64,000 nucleotides of DNA, taken from contig NZ_BBXC01000022.1 in the NCBI RefSeq assembly GCF_001570525.1, positions 1 through 64,000 of the forward strand. Reading direction: 5' to 3'. A program made the translations under genes and the position numbers. Positions 20,365 through 29,103 of the stretch are shown here, piece after piece. A model generated the notes under the pieces. It was not told the DNA's origin. It was given only the letters and a program-made list of their open reading frames with translations, and searched no databases. The number at the start of each line of letters is the position of its first letter. The stretch's first letter is position 1. Source of the stretch: Herbidospora sakaeratensis. GTDB lineage: Bacteria > Actinomycetota > Actinomycetes > Streptosporangiales > Streptosporangiaceae.

Positions 20365-20628
20365 CACACTGACCACCTGCCGCCGGAGCGTGCCCGGATC
20401 AGCCCCGAGGCCGGGGAGCAGGTCTGGGGCCACCTCCGCCAAGGCGAGCAAGAGGTGTTCGGTGCCGATGTACCGGTGGCCGAGAAGGCGGGCCTGACGC
20501 CGGGCCTGCTCCAGGACCGTGGTGATCCCGGTGGCCGTGGGCGGATCGTCGGCCAGTGCGAGCACTCGTCGGGCGTTGGTGGTGAGGAAGCGCTCGACCG
20601 GCCCTCTCAGCACTCCGCGCCGGAACAT
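20326..20628 (-). CDS. Stand-alone Clp N-terminal domain protein
   Basis: 100 residues. TTVLEQARRQARLLGHRYIGTEHLLLAL is the repeat of the ClpC/ClpA N-domain that binds substrates and adaptors; no ATPase domain follows. It may act as an adaptor or decoy for ClpC, which is inference. ATG 20628 has GAGGAGT upstream and replaces an earlier ATG at 20661 that lies in the terminator. Confidence 0.8.
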   Translation of the reverse strand: MFRRGVLRGPVERFLTTNARRVLALADDPPTATGITTVLEQARRQARLLGHRYIGTEHLLLALAEVAPDLLPGLGADPGTLRRQVVSVLREPVPAGWAWP

Positions 20629-20659
20629 GGGGACTCCTCTCCCAACGGCGGAAATCAAC

Positions 20660-20696
20660 AAGGCCCGGCTCCCTTGATCAGGGGGAGCCGGGCCTT
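20660..20696 (-). terminator. Terminator of the FHA gene
   Basis: A 14-bp perfect stem, AAGGCCCGGCTCCC with GGGAGCCGGGCCTT, around a short loop. On the minus strand it is followed by TTGTTGATTT. Confidence 0.8.
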
Positions 20697-20703
20697 GGTG
20701 CGA

Positions 20704-21240
20704 TCAAAGGGGGACCGACACCAGGAAGGCGCAGTCGCCGAAGCTGATCTCATCACCGCTGCGGACTCGGGCCGGGCCCACCAGCCGCCACCCGTTCAGG
20801 CGGGTGCCGTTCAGTGAGCCGAGGTCGACCAGCAGCCAGTGGTCTTCTTCTCGTCGCAGTTCCGCGTGGATCCGCGAGACGGTCAGGTCGGCCAGCACCA
20901 GGTCACAAGCCGATCCTCGCCCCACGACGTACCGGATCCGCGTGTCTGCCGGCAGTGCGAGGCGGGGGAGCTTGGGGCGGCGCCAGGCCGCCCGTAGCCG
21001 GGTGCTGAAGTCGGACACCGATCCGACCAGGTCGGTGGCCCGCCGCCGGAACCTGCCCCGCTGGGGCAGGTCGGCGACGAGTTGTTCGAGCTCTGCGGCG
21101 CTGCGGGCGCGCAGGGCCTGGTCGACCCTGCCGACGAACGTCTCCATCGAGAGGTGGCCTTCGGCCGCCCGTTCACGTAGCTCGTTGAGCGCACGCTCGC
21201 GGTCCTCGTCAGAGGCGCGCACGTGTGGCTCGGAGCTCAT
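20704..21240 (-). CDS. DUF1707 and FHA domain protein
   Basis: 178 residues. The DUF1707 domain covers about 7-58 (VRASDEDRERALNELRERAAEGHLS is characteristic). A linker with many Arg/Leu residues follows, then a C-terminal FHA domain (about 105-178; YVVGRGSACDLVLADLTVSRIHAELR, LGSLNGTRLNG). FHA domains bind phosphothreonine, so it is probably a Ser/Thr kinase target reader. There is no membrane helix. It is a single gene with its own terminator. Confidence 0.92.
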   Translation of the reverse strand: MSSEPHVRASDEDRERALNELRERAAEGHLSMETFVGRVDQALRARSAAELEQLVADLPQRGRFRRRATDLVGSVSDFSTRLRAAWRRPKLPRLALPADTRIRYVVGRGSACDLVLADLTVSRIHAELRREEDHWLLVDLGSLNGTRLNGWRLVGPARVRSGDEISFGDCAFLVSVPL

Positions 21241-21290
21241 GTCTGGAGTATCCGCTTTCCGTCAGGCCGGTGTCCAGATAGCCCCTAACG

Positions 21291-22181
21291 TCAGGGCTTC
21301 GCGAAGTCTTGGGTCCAGTATGGCCCACCCGCGACCACGTGACCCACGCCAATGTGCGTGTAGGTGCAATTCATGATGTTCGCCTTGTGGCCGGGGCTGT
21401 TCATCCAGCCCTGAACGACCTGGGCGGCCGTCTGGTAGCCCTTGGCGATGTTCTCGCCGGCGGCCCGGAAGCTGAAGCCGGCCTGCCGGAGGCGGTCGCC
21501 GAAGTCGCGGCCGTCGGCCGAGTCGTGGCTGAAGTAGTTCTTCGCCGACATGTCCGCCGAGTGGTTGAAGGCGGCGGTGCGGAGCTTGGCGTCGTGCGTC
21601 AGGGGGCCGCAGCCGCCCTTGGCGCGCTCGGCGTTGGTGAGCCGCACGACCTCGTTCTCGACGGCGGTGCCGACGGCGCCGCCGGTGGGCGGGGTCGACG
21701 GGGTGGCGCTGGGCGAGGCGCTCGGCGACGCGCTGGGCGAGGCCGAGGGCGACGGCGAGGGGGACGGCGCGGGGGCCGGGGTGCACGTGGTGATGTTGAC
21801 CCGGCGCGAGTTGACGACCTGGCCGAAGCGGCCGGTCACCTGGGTGTAGTAGACGCCGGGGGTGCAGGTCGCGCGGACCCGCAGCTTCGCGGTGCGGACG
21901 AACTTGGAGCCGCTCTTCAGCGTGGTGTCCGGACCGGCGACCGACTGCTTGATCCGCACCCGGACCCTGGTCTTGCCGAAGCAGCGGCCGGTGCGGGAGC
22001 CGACGGCGGTGAGCTGGCCGAGCTGGTTGACGGCGGGCTTCGAGGCGACGATGCGGCAACGCGCGGCCTGTGCCTGCGCGGCCTGCGCCTGTGCGGTCGC
22101 CGCCGAGGCAGAGCCGACCGCAGGGAGAGTGGCGGCCAGCAGCACACCGGCGCAGAAGAGCGCGCGGAGTGAAGTCTTCAT
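21291..22181 (-). CDS. Secreted CAP/SCP domain protein
   Basis: 296 residues. The signal peptide ends near AVGSASAA. A beta-rich domain of unknown type follows (about 40-135, with four Cys), then a Pro/Ser/Ala linker of PSPSAS repeats, then the CAP domain (about 175-296: LTNAERAKGGCGPL, FNHSADMSAKNYFSHDSADG, AGENIAKGY, MNSPGHKANIMN). The CAP cavity His and Glu residues are present. Such proteins in actinobacteria act at the cell surface, with function mostly unknown. A Crp-type site lies about 160 bp upstream. Confidence 0.9.
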   Translation of the reverse strand: MKTSLRALFCAGVLLAATLPAVGSASAATAQAQAAQAQAARCRIVASKPAVNQLGQLTAVGSRTGRCFGKTRVRVRIKQSVAGPDTTLKSGSKFVRTAKLRVRATCTPGVYYTQVTGRFGQVVNSRRVNITTCTPAPAPSPSPSPSASPSASPSASPSATPSTPPTGGAVGTAVENEVVRLTNAERAKGGCGPLTHDAKLRTAAFNHSADMSAKNYFSHDSADGRDFGDRLRQAGFSFRAAGENIAKGYQTAAQVVQGWMNSPGHKANIMNCTYTHIGVGHVVAGGPYWTQDFAKP

Positions 22182-22337
22182 GAACTTCCTTCCAGGGGTG
22201 GGGTTCCGAAGCTCTGGAATGGAACCGAAGTATGGCCTGGTCGGAAGCGCTGTGGGAGGAAAACCGTCATATTCGGTGACCTGGCCGAGATCTTCCCGTT
22301 ACGGAATCCCTGATGGCCACGTTCCAACCGAGGTTCA

Positions 22338-22353
22338 TGTGATTTACGTCACA
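22338..22353. promoter_or_regulatory. Crp/GlxR-type binding site
   Basis: TGTGATTTACGTCACA is a perfect match to TGTGAnnTAnnTCACA, the consensus of actinobacterial cAMP-receptor proteins (GlxR, Rv3676). It lies about 157 bp upstream of the CAP gene and covers the last codons of the MFS gene, so the CAP gene is the likelier target. Confidence 0.6.
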
Positions 22354-23669
22354 TCGTGTGAAACCTGGGACATCTTGGCACTCGTGAGGTCGTATTTGAA
22401 GGTCATCAGGACCCCCAGGAGGATGATCGCCGCGGGCACCACCGTGATGCCGATGAGCACCGCGAACTCCGCGCTCTCGGGCTGGGTGACCGGGTTGGCC
22501 GGGTCCGACTCGCGGAAGCCGCCGATGGCCAGCGTCGCGCCGTAGATGGTCGCGCCGAAGGCGGCCACCGCGCTCTCCACCGCCGTCCACAGCCCGGTGA
22601 ACACGCCGCCGCGCCGCTTGCCGCTCACCTGGCCGTCGTACGCGATCACGTCGGCCAGCATCGAGAACTGGAGCAGCTGGAGACCGGCGTACCCGACGCC
22701 GACCACGACGATCACCGCGTGGGCGTAGAGCGGGCCGAACAGGGGGGTGGCGACGGCCGCGACCGCCCCGCTCATGAACAGCACCCCCGACAGGATCATG
22801 GCGCCGCGCTTGTCGAGCTTCCTGGCCAGCCACACCCACAGCGGCATCGTCACGAGCATCGGGCCGACCAGCGCCGCGAACAGGGTCGTCGTCGCGCCGG
22901 TGCTGCCGACCGTGTACGCCGCGAAGTAGGGCGCGCCGGCGAGCATGACGTACGCGCCGAGGGTCTGGGCACTGCTCAGGCCCAGCAGCCACATGAACGG
23001 CCGGGAGGTGCGCGCGGCCCTGAGCTGGGCCCTCAGGCTGACCTCCGGCTCGGCCTGGCCGGTGTAGGGCGCGCCCGCGGTGCCGAAGAACGAGGCCAGC
23101 ATCGCGAGCAGCAGGATCACGCCGAAGACCAGGCCCATCAGGCGGTAGCCCTCGACGGTGTCGCCCGCGAGGATCGGCGCCAGGATGCCGCTCATGCCGA
23201 TGCCGATGGCGATGAAGATCATGCGCCACTGCAGCAGCGACGTGCGCTCGTGGTAGTCGTGGGTCATCTCGGCGGGCATCGCCTTGTAGGGGACCTCGTA
23301 GAGGGCGTACCCGCTGGCCGCCACCAGGAAGGCGAGCCCGACGAAGAGCGCGGCCGCGCCGCCGGTGAGCGGCGGGCCGATGAACATGACGACGAACGCG
23401 ATGGGCAGGATCGCCGCGCCGCCGAGCAGCCACGGCCGCCGGGGGCCCCACCGCGACACGGTCCGGTCGGACCACTGGCCGACGAGCGTGTTGGCGACCA
23501 GGTCCCACGCCTTCGGCAGGAACACCACGACACCGGCCAGCAGCGGATCGACGGCCAGCACGTTGGTCATGTAGATGAGCAGCAGGAGGCCGGGGATCGT
23601 GGTGAAGTTCGCCGTGCAGAACGAGCCGACGGCATAGCCGAGGCGCACTCGGGTGGGGACCGTGACCAT
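22344..23669 (-). CDS. MFS transporter, GPH sugar:cation symporter family
   Basis: 441 residues with about 12 hydrophobic helices. The loop VGQWSDRTVSRWGPRRPWLL after helix 2 is the signature of the MelB/XylP-type glycoside-pentoside-hexuronide symporters, and KAMPAEMTHDYHERT is another typical loop. It probably imports a glycoside with a cation; the substrate is unknown. No regulator or hydrolase is adjacent. ATG 23669 is the only good start. Confidence 0.88.
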   Translation of the reverse strand: MVTVPTRVRLGYAVGSFCTANFTTIPGLLLLIYMTNVLAVDPLLAGVVVFLPKAWDLVANTLVGQWSDRTVSRWGPRRPWLLGGAAILPIAFVVMFIGPPLTGGAAALFVGLAFLVAASGYALYEVPYKAMPAEMTHDYHERTSLLQWRMIFIAIGIGMSGILAPILAGDTVEGYRLMGLVFGVILLLAMLASFFGTAGAPYTGQAEPEVSLRAQLRAARTSRPFMWLLGLSSAQTLGAYVMLAGAPYFAAYTVGSTGATTTLFAALVGPMLVTMPLWVWLARKLDKRGAMILSGVLFMSGAVAAVATPLFGPLYAHAVIVVVGVGYAGLQLLQFSMLADVIAYDGQVSGKRRGGVFTGLWTAVESAVAAFGATIYGATLAIGGFRESDPANPVTQPESAEFAVLIGITVVPAAIILLGVLMTFKYDLTSAKMSQVSHDVT

Positions 23670-23714
23670 GGCCGCAATTCAAGCCCAATCACGGCAAATG
23701 GGGTAGGGAATCGA

Positions 23715-24611
23715 TCAGTCCGTTACGTCCGCACAGACGACGTGCGCGCCCAGTTCGATCATGCGCCGTTCGGTGAACGCGTCGGCCACCCTCGCCATCA
23801 GCACCGGAGCCTCGCTGGCGGCCAGTTGCGGCAGCCTGGCGCGCACCCCGCGATGGAGGTCGCGGACGATGTCCTCGGCGTTGGCGGTGTGCACCTTCAC
23901 ATGCAGCATGATCCCCTGCGACCCCGAGACCGTGCGCGCGGCCGAGATCCACACGTGGTGGACGACCGGCATGTCGCGCAGCAACTCGGCGATGGCCACC
24001 CGCAACGCGGGCAGTATCGGATGGTTCGTGCGCTGGTATCCGGGATCGACGACCTGCATCGCGCCCGACAGGTGCTGGCGCGGCTGGGGGATCCACGGCG
24101 CCGGCGCGGCGGGGGCGTGCTGCTGCACCGGCGGGACCGGCGCGCCCAGCGGCATCGGGGCCGCGGTGCGGACCGGCGGCTTGGGGATCCGGTCCATGCT
24201 GCCGGTCGCGTAGGCGTTCGGCGTGGCGCCCGACAGGACGGGATGCGGCCCGCTGCGGGTCTGGCGGAGGTGCCGCTGGAGGTCGTCGATCGGCACGGCC
24301 GCGGCGGCCGGCCCGGCGGCGTCGATGACGATCTCGCGGACCCCGGTCACCCGCTGGATGTCCAGGATCGTGTCGGCGTCGCACACCGACAACGAGTGGC
24401 TGCCCCGGTGGCGCGCGTACGTCGCCGGACCGGTGTAGCCGAGCAGCACCCGTTCGCCACTCTGCGTGGTGCCGAGCACCACGGAACGATCGGGCCGGAC
24501 GGCGACCAGGATGCCCCAATCCGCCAAAGCGGCGAGAAGTTGGTGCGGACTGCCGTGCTGGGCGAGCACTTCGCCGAGAGCGGGATTCCCGATGCTCATA
24601 TGCTGAACCAT
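23715..24611 (-). CDS. SseB N-terminal domain-like protein
   Basis: 298 residues from ATG 24611; a TTG at 24647 and an ATG at 24599 are alternatives and no clear ribosome site decides. The N-terminal ~90 residues (ALGEVLAQHGSPHQLLAALADW) resemble the SseB-type domain found in small regulatory or type III-related proteins. A Pro/Ala-rich linker (about 150-190) and a C-terminal domain similar to SseB C-terminal regions follow. It is divergent from serA. SseB was named for serine sensitivity in E. coli; any functional link to serA is guesswork. Confidence 0.6.
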   Translation of the reverse strand: MVQHMSIGNPALGEVLAQHGSPHQLLAALADWGILVAVRPDRSVVLGTTQSGERVLLGYTGPATYARHRGSHSLSVCDADTILDIQRVTGVREIVIDAAGPAAAAVPIDDLQRHLRQTRSGPHPVLSGATPNAYATGSMDRIPKPPVRTAAPMPLGAPVPPVQQHAPAAPAPWIPQPRQHLSGAMQVVDPGYQRTNHPILPALRVAIAELLRDMPVVHHVWISAARTVSGSQGIMLHVKVHTANAEDIVRDLHRGVRARLPQLAASEAPVLMARVADAFTERRMIELGAHVVCADVTD

Positions 24612-24767
24612 AGGTACCGAACCACGATTTAGCAGGCTAATCGCCAAGATTAGGTGCGATCAATACCAACTTGGCGGCTGTGGGGATTGGCTCGGTCCAA
24701 CCCGGGTATGCCGTCAAATCCGCTGTTTACGTGAAGGATTCTCACGACTCCCCTGAGTAACAGGCGT

Positions 24768-24815
24768 CTCGGATGGCGGATCCTCCGAGGGCACTCCGAC
24801 GAGCGTGGATAGACT
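24768..24815 (+). promoter_or_regulatory. serA promoter with inverted repeat
   Basis: CTCGGA-N10-TCCGAG (24768-24789) lies upstream of a good -10, TAGACT (24810-24815). The start codon is about 40 nt beyond, so this gene has a normal leader. Confidence 0.45.
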
Positions 24816-24858
24816 CGACGGCGGCCATTGAAGTCGTCACGTTCGAAGGAAATCACCA

Positions 24859-26448
24859 GTGAACAAGCCCGTCGTGCTGGTCGCAGAGGAGCTCTCCCAG
24901 GCCGGTCTCGCCGTCCTCGGAGCGGACTTCGAGGTCCGTCAGGTCGACGGAGCCGACAGGTCCGCGTTCCTTCCGGCTCTCTCCGACGTCGACGCTCTGA
25001 TCGTGCGCAGCGCCACCCAGGTCGACGCCGAGGCCGTGGCCCACGCGCCGAAGCTGCGGGTCGTGGCCCGCGCGGGCGTCGGCCTCGACAACGTCGACGT
25101 CGATGCGGCCACCAAGGCCGGCATCATGGTCGTCAACGCGCCCACCTCGAACATCACCAGCGCCGCCGAGCACACCGTGGCGCTCATCCTCGCCTCGGCC
25201 CGCAACGTCGCCCAGGCCCACACCGCCCTCAAGGGCGGCGAGTGGAAGCGGTCCAAGTACACCGGCGTCGAGCTCGACGAGAAGGTCGTCGGCATCCTCG
25301 GCCTCGGCAAGATCGGTCAGCTCGTCGCGCAGCGCCTCGCGCCGTTCGGGGTCGAACTGATCGCGTACGACCCCTACCTCCCGGCGGCCCGCGCGGCGGC
25401 CATGGGCGTCCAGCTGCTGTCGCTCGAAGAGGTGCTGGCCAAGGCCGACTTCATCACCGTCCACCTGCCGAAGTCCAAGGAGACCATCGGCCTCATCGGC
25501 GAGCGCGAGCTGCACCAGGTGAAGCCCAACGTGCGCCTGATCAACGTCGCGCGCGGCGGCATCATCGACGAGAACGCCCTCTACTCCGCCATCAAGGAGG
25601 GCCGCGTCGCCGGCGCCGGCATCGACGTGTTCCCCAAGGAGCCCGTCACCGACAGCCCGCTGTTCGAGCTCGACCAGGTCGTCGTCACGCCCCACCTCGG
25701 CGCCTCCACCCACGAGGCCCAGGAGAAGGCCGGCACCCAGGTCGCCCGCAGCGTGAAGCTCGCCCTCGGCGGCGAGTTCGTGCCCGACGCGGTGAACGTC
25801 CAGGGCGGCGCGGTGGCCGAGGAGGTCAAGCCGGGCCTGCCGCTGACCGAGCGTCTCGGCCGGGTCTTCACCGCCCTCGCGGGCGAGGTCGCCACCCGCC
25901 TGGTCGTCGAGGTCCGGGGCGAGATCGCCGCGCAGGACGTGCGGGTGCTGGAGCTGGCCGCGCTCAAGGGCGTCTTCACCGACGTCGTGGAGAACGGCGT
26001 CACCTACGTGAACGCGCCGCTGCTGGCCCAGGACCGGGGCACCGTCGTCGAGCTGGTCACCAGCCCCGACAGCCCCGACTGGCGCAACGTGATCACTGTC
26101 CGCGGCGTGCTGGCCGACGGCCGCACCGTCTCGGTCTCGGGCACGCTCTCGGGCCCGCGCCAGATCACCAAGATCGTCGAGGTCAACGGCTTCACGATGG
26201 AGATCGAGCCGACCGACCACCTGGCGTTCTTCACCTACACCGACCGTCCCGGCATCGTCGGCATCGTCGGCCGCCTGCTCGGCGAGCAGAGCGTCAACAT
26301 CGCCTCCATGCAGGTCGCCCGTGGCGCCAAGGGCGGCAAGGCCCTGATCGCGCTGACCCTCGACTCGGCGGCCCCGGCCGACGTGGTCGACCAGATCGCC
26401 AGCGAGATCGGCGCCGACAGCGGCCGGGTCGTCGACCTGGAGGGCTAG
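24859..26448 (+). CDS. serA: D-3-phosphoglycerate dehydrogenase (long form)
   Basis: First step of serine synthesis: NAD-dependent oxidation of 3-phosphoglycerate. 529 residues, the long type with catalytic, NAD (GLGKIGQLVAQRL), intervening ASB and C-terminal ACT domains (DRPGIVGIVGRLLGEQSVNIASMQV). Catalytic residues are seen in NVARGGIIDE (Arg), DVFPKEPVTDS (Glu) and PHLGAST (His). GTG 24859 has AAGGAA upstream. The ACT domain points to serine feedback. Confidence 0.96.
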   Translation: MNKPVVLVAEELSQAGLAVLGADFEVRQVDGADRSAFLPALSDVDALIVRSATQVDAEAVAHAPKLRVVARAGVGLDNVDVDAATKAGIMVVNAPTSNITSAAEHTVALILASARNVAQAHTALKGGEWKRSKYTGVELDEKVVGILGLGKIGQLVAQRLAPFGVELIAYDPYLPAARAAAMGVQLLSLEEVLAKADFITVHLPKSKETIGLIGERELHQVKPNVRLINVARGGIIDENALYSAIKEGRVAGAGIDVFPKEPVTDSPLFELDQVVVTPHLGASTHEAQEKAGTQVARSVKLALGGEFVPDAVNVQGGAVAEEVKPGLPLTERLGRVFTALAGEVATRLVVEVRGEIAAQDVRVLELAALKGVFTDVVENGVTYVNAPLLAQDRGTVVELVTSPDSPDWRNVITVRGVLADGRTVSVSGTLSGPRQITKIVEVNGFTMEIEPTDHLAFFTYTDRPGIVGIVGRLLGEQSVNIASMQVARGAKGGKALIALTLDSAAPADVVDQIASEIGADSGRVVDLEG

Positions 26449-26463
26449 TCTCCGCGCCTCGGA

Positions 26464-26496
26464 AAGCCGTCCCCGCCCACCGCGGGGGCGGCTTTT
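26464..26496 (+). terminator. serA terminator
   Basis: AAGCCG-t-CCCCGC pairs with GCGGGG-g-CGGCTT, followed by TTTTG. Confidence 0.8.
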
Positions 26497-26499
26497 GCC

Positions 26500-26516
26500 G
26501 TCTCATGGGATGAGAT
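26500..26516. promoter_or_regulatory. Palindromic operator at the leuB leader (GTCTC-N7-GAGAT)
   Basis: GTCTC-atgggat-GAGAT; the inner TCTCAT-ggg-ATGAGA is a perfect inverted repeat. It sits upstream of the leader peptide's -10 and matches the ilvB and ndgR/leuC sites in sequence and spacing. A second inverted repeat, GTAGG-tcgt-CCTAC, follows. Confidence 0.6.
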
Positions 26517-26557
26517 GGTAGGTCGTCCTACGAGACGGCTGGGGTACTGTGACAGGG

Positions 26558-26599
26558 ATGCGTCGGGTTCTCGTAATTACCTGCCGCGGCGGGGTCTGA
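26558..26599 (+). CDS. Leader peptide upstream of leuB
   Basis: MRRVLVITCRGGV, with Val-Leu-Val-Ile together. The -10 TACTGT (26545-26550) ends 7 nt before its ATG, so the mRNA begins at the start codon. The codons at the end of the peptide form one arm of a strong hairpin (26583-26625), so ribosome position would control folding. It may sense branched-chain amino acid supply for leuB; Cys and Thr codons are also present. No clear T-run terminator follows, so control may be on translation or on Rho. Confidence 0.6.
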   Translation: MRRVLVITCRGGV

Positions 26600-26625
26600 T
26601 CCAGCAGGCCGGCGACCCGCCGCGG
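26583..26625 (+). promoter_or_regulatory. Hairpin overlapping the leuB leader peptide
   Basis: CCGCGGCGGGgTC pairs with GACCCGCCGCGG, 12 bp with one bulge. The left arm contains the last codons of the leader peptide. A pyrimidine-rich stretch follows before the microprotein. Confidence 0.55.
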
Positions 26626-26674
26626 AGTCGTGGCGTGCCGACCTCCCTTTCTCCTCCCAGAGCTGGAGACCCTC

Positions 26675-26785
26675 ATGTACGACATGTATCCGTGGAACCG
26701 TCCCGAAGACACCGACGACGAGGTCGCCGAGGCCCTGCAGACGGCCCTCGACCGGCGCGACAACGGCGGCTCGCCCGAGCGCTGA
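26675..26785 (+). CDS. 36-residue acidic microprotein between leader and leuB
   Basis: MYDMYPWNRPEDTDDEVAEA opens it, then LQTALDRRDNGGSPER. GGAG (26664-26667) is 7 nt upstream of the ATG, and the coding bias is good, so it is probably translated. It is acidic at the N-terminus and helical by eye. It is unrecognised. It lies between the leader and leuB, which has its own promoter just after it. Confidence 0.6.
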   Translation: MYDMYPWNRPEDTDDEVAEALQTALDRRDNGGSPER

Positions 26786-26803
26786 CGCGACATTCCGTAT
26801 GGT

Positions 26804-26841
26804 GAGATCGTTGTTCGATCTCCGAGACAGCCCGCTAAGGT
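26804..26841 (+). promoter_or_regulatory. leuB promoter and inverted repeat
   Basis: -35-like TTGTTC (26811-26816) and -10 TAAGGT (26836-26841), 6 nt before the leuB ATG: a leaderless arrangement. The -35 is embedded in GAGATC-N7-GATCTC (26804-26822), a possible operator different in orientation from the GTCTC-N7-GAGAY sites. Confidence 0.55.
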
Positions 26842-26847
26842 ACCCCC

Positions 26848-27894
26848 ATGGATTCGAGCAACATCCGCCTGGCAGTGATCCCGGGCGACGGGATCGGCAC
26901 CGAGGTCGTCGCGGAGGGCCTCAAAGTTCTCGACGCGGTCGGCGTCAAGGTGGAGTCCACCCACTACGACCTGGGTGCGGCGCGCTACCACGCCACGGGT
27001 GAGACCCTGCCCGACTCGGTCCTCGCCGAGCTGCGCGGGTTCGACGCGATCCTGCTCGGCGCGGTGGGCGACCCGAGCGTGCCGCCGGGGGTGCTGGAGC
27101 GCGACCTGCTGCTCCGCCTGCGCTTCGAGCTCGACCACTACGTCAACCTGCGCCCGGTGAAGCTCTTCCCGGGCGTGGAGACCCCGCTCGGCAAGGCCCG
27201 CCCCGAAGACATCGACATGGTCGTCGTCCGCGAGGGCACCGAGGGCCCCTACGCCGGCGCGGGCGGCGTGCTCCGCAAGGGCACCCCCCACGAGATCGCC
27301 ACGCAGGACTCGGTGAACACCGCCTACGGTGTCGAGCGGGTCGTGCGCTACGCCTTCGAGAAGGCCGCCGGCCGCGAGCGCCGCCACCTCACGCTGGTCC
27401 ACAAGACCAACGTGCTGACCTTCGCCGGCGACCTGTGGTCGCGTACCGTCAAGCGGGTCGCCGAGGAGTACCCGCAGGTCACCACCGACTACTGCCACGT
27501 CGACGCCGCGTCGATGTTCTTCGTCTCGCAGCCGCAGCGGTTCGACGTGATCGTCACCGACAACCTGTTCGGCGACATCATCACCGACATCGGCGCCGCC
27601 ATCGCCGGCGGCATCGGCCTGTCGGCCAGCGGCAACGTCAACCCCGACCGCACCGCGCCGAGCATGTTCGAGCCGGTCCACGGCTCGGCCCCCGACATCG
27701 CCGGGCAGGGCAAGGCCGACCCGAGCGCGACCATCCTGTCGGTCGCGATGCTGCTCGACCACATCGGCCAGGCCGAGGCCGCCGCCCGCGTCGAGCAGGC
27801 CGTCGCCGACGACCTGGTCGAGCGCGCCGGTGCCTGGCAGGCCCGCACCACCAGGGAGATCGGCGACGACATCGCCGCCCGAGTAGCCGGCTGA
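26848..27894 (+). CDS. leuB: 3-isopropylmalate dehydrogenase
   Basis: NAD-dependent oxidative decarboxylation of 3-isopropylmalate in leucine synthesis. 348 residues. [11 protein letters not shown] opens it, [13 protein letters not shown] holds substrate-binding Arg, [11 protein letters not shown] is typical, and metal Asp residues occur in [13 protein letters not shown]. This is the short actinobacterial type. Start ATG 26848 has a -10 box 6 nt upstream and no ribosome site, so it is probably leaderless. It is followed by a strong terminator. Confidence 0.96.
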   Translation: MDSSNIRLAVIPGDGIGTEVVAEGLKVLDAVGVKVESTHYDLGAARYHATGETLPDSVLAELRGFDAILLGAVGDPSVPPGVLERDLLLRLRFELDHYVNLRPVKLFPGVETPLGKARPEDIDMVVVREGTEGPYAGAGGVLRKGTPHEIATQDSVNTAYGVERVVRYAFEKAAGRERRHLTLVHKTNVLTFAGDLWSRTVKRVAEEYPQVTTDYCHVDAASMFFVSQPQRFDVIVTDNLFGDIITDIGAAIAGGIGLSASGNVNPDRTAPSMFEPVHGSAPDIAGQGKADPSATILSVAMLLDHIGQAEAAARVEQAVADDLVERAGAWQARTTREIGDDIAARVAG

Positions 27895-27920
27895 TCGCCG
27901 GCCACCTCCGTCGTTCCACC

Positions 27921-27959
27921 GCGCACAGTGGCCCGTGTTGGGTCACTGTGCGCTTTTTT
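27921..27959 (+). terminator. leuB terminator
   Basis: A perfect 10-bp stem GCGCACAGTG / CACTGTGCGC followed by TTTTTT. Confidence 0.92.
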
Positions 27960-28011
27960 GTGCCCCGCGACATGCCCTAGGTTTTCATCAGTAGCGTAGA
28001 GAGGAACCCGC

Positions 28012-29103
28012 ATGACCAGCCAGCTCAGCTTTGAGGTGCGCGCCAACCCCCAGGCGCGCAGCGCGTCGGACCGAGAGCGGGTGCTGGAGGCGCCCGGCTT
28101 CGGGCAGACGTTCACCGACCACATGGTCTCGATCGACTTCACCGAGGGCCAGGGCTGGCACGACGCCCGCCTCGAGCCCTACGGCCCCCTCGTGCTCGAC
28201 CCCGCGACCTCGGTGTTCCACTACGCCCAGGAACTGTTCGAGGGTCTGAAGGCCTACCGCCAGGCCAACGGCTCGATCGTGGCGTTCCGCCCCTATGCCA
28301 ACGCGGCCCGGTTCAACGCCTCGGCCGCCCGCATGGCGATGCCCGAGCTGCCCGAGGACACGTTCGTCGAGTCGCTCGAACTGCTCGTGCAGACCGACCG
28401 CGAGTGGGTGCCCACGACCGAGGGCCACAGCCTCTACCTGCGCCCCTTCATGATCGCCACGCAGGCCGGGCTGGGGGTCAACTACCCCTCGAAGACCTAC
28501 CGCTACATGGTGATCGCCTCACCGGCGGCCTCCTACTTCGCAGGCGGCGTGCAGCCGGTCTCGGTGTGGTTGTCGACCGAGTACACCCGCGCCGCCCCCG
28601 GCGGGACCGGCTTCGCCAAGTGCGGCGGCAACTACGCGGCCGCCTTCGTGGCCCAGCGCCAGGCCGTCGCCGAGGGGTGCGACCAGGTGGTCTGGCTCGA
28701 CGCCGTGGAGCACCGCTACGTCGAGGAGATGGGCGGGATGAACCTGTTCTTCGTCTTCGGCGACCGCCTGCTCACCCCGGCGCTCACCGGCACCCTGCTG
28801 CCGGGCATCACCCGCGACTCGATCCTCACCTTCGCGGCCGACCTCGGCCTCACCGCCGAGGAGGGCCGCCTCTCGATCGAGGAGTGGCAGGCCGGGTGTG
28901 AGTCGGGCGAGCTCACCGAGGTCTTCGCCTGCGGCACCGCCGCCGTGGTCACCCCGGTCGGCTCGGTGAAGGGCGCCGACCGCGCCTGGACCGTCGGCGA
29001 CGGCACCCCGGGCCCGGTCACCCTGAAGATCAGGGAAGAGCTCATGGGCATCCAGTACGGCAGCCGTCCCGACCCCCACAACTGGGTGCACAAGATCGCT
29101 TAA
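28012..29103 (+). CDS. ilvE: Branched-chain amino acid aminotransferase
   Basis: PLP enzyme that performs the last step to Val, Leu and Ile. 363 residues of aminotransferase class IV. The PLP Lys is expected in TGFAKCGGNYAAAF, and YVEEMGGMNLFFV is the class IV signature Glu region. GAGAGGAA precedes ATG 28012. Its stop codon shares TTAA with the convergent O-methyltransferase gene. Confidence 0.95.
   Translation: MTSQLSFEVRANPQARSASDRERVLEAPGFGQTFTDHMVSIDFTEGQGWHDARLEPYGPLVLDPATSVFHYAQELFEGLKAYRQANGSIVAFRPYANAARFNASAARMAMPELPEDTFVESLELLVQTDREWVPTTEGHSLYLRPFMIATQAGLGVNYPSKTYRYMVIASPAASYFAGGVQPVSVWLSTEYTRAAPGGTGFAKCGGNYAAAFVAQRQAVAEGCDQVVWLDAVEHRYVEEMGGMNLFFVFGDRLLTPALTGTLLPGITRDSILTFAADLGLTAEEGRLSIEEWQAGCESGELTEVFACGTAAVVTPVGSVKGADRAWTVGDGTPGPVTLKIREELMGIQYGSRPDPHNWVHKIA

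Noticed and set aside
20134-20628. HicB-like gene and its neighbour as a HicBA toxin-antitoxin pair
   Set aside because: The neighbour is on the other strand and is a Clp N-domain, not HicA.
24735-24745. A short GTGA/TCAC hairpin before serA as a riboswitch
   Set aside because: It is only four pairs and lies upstream of the probable transcription start.
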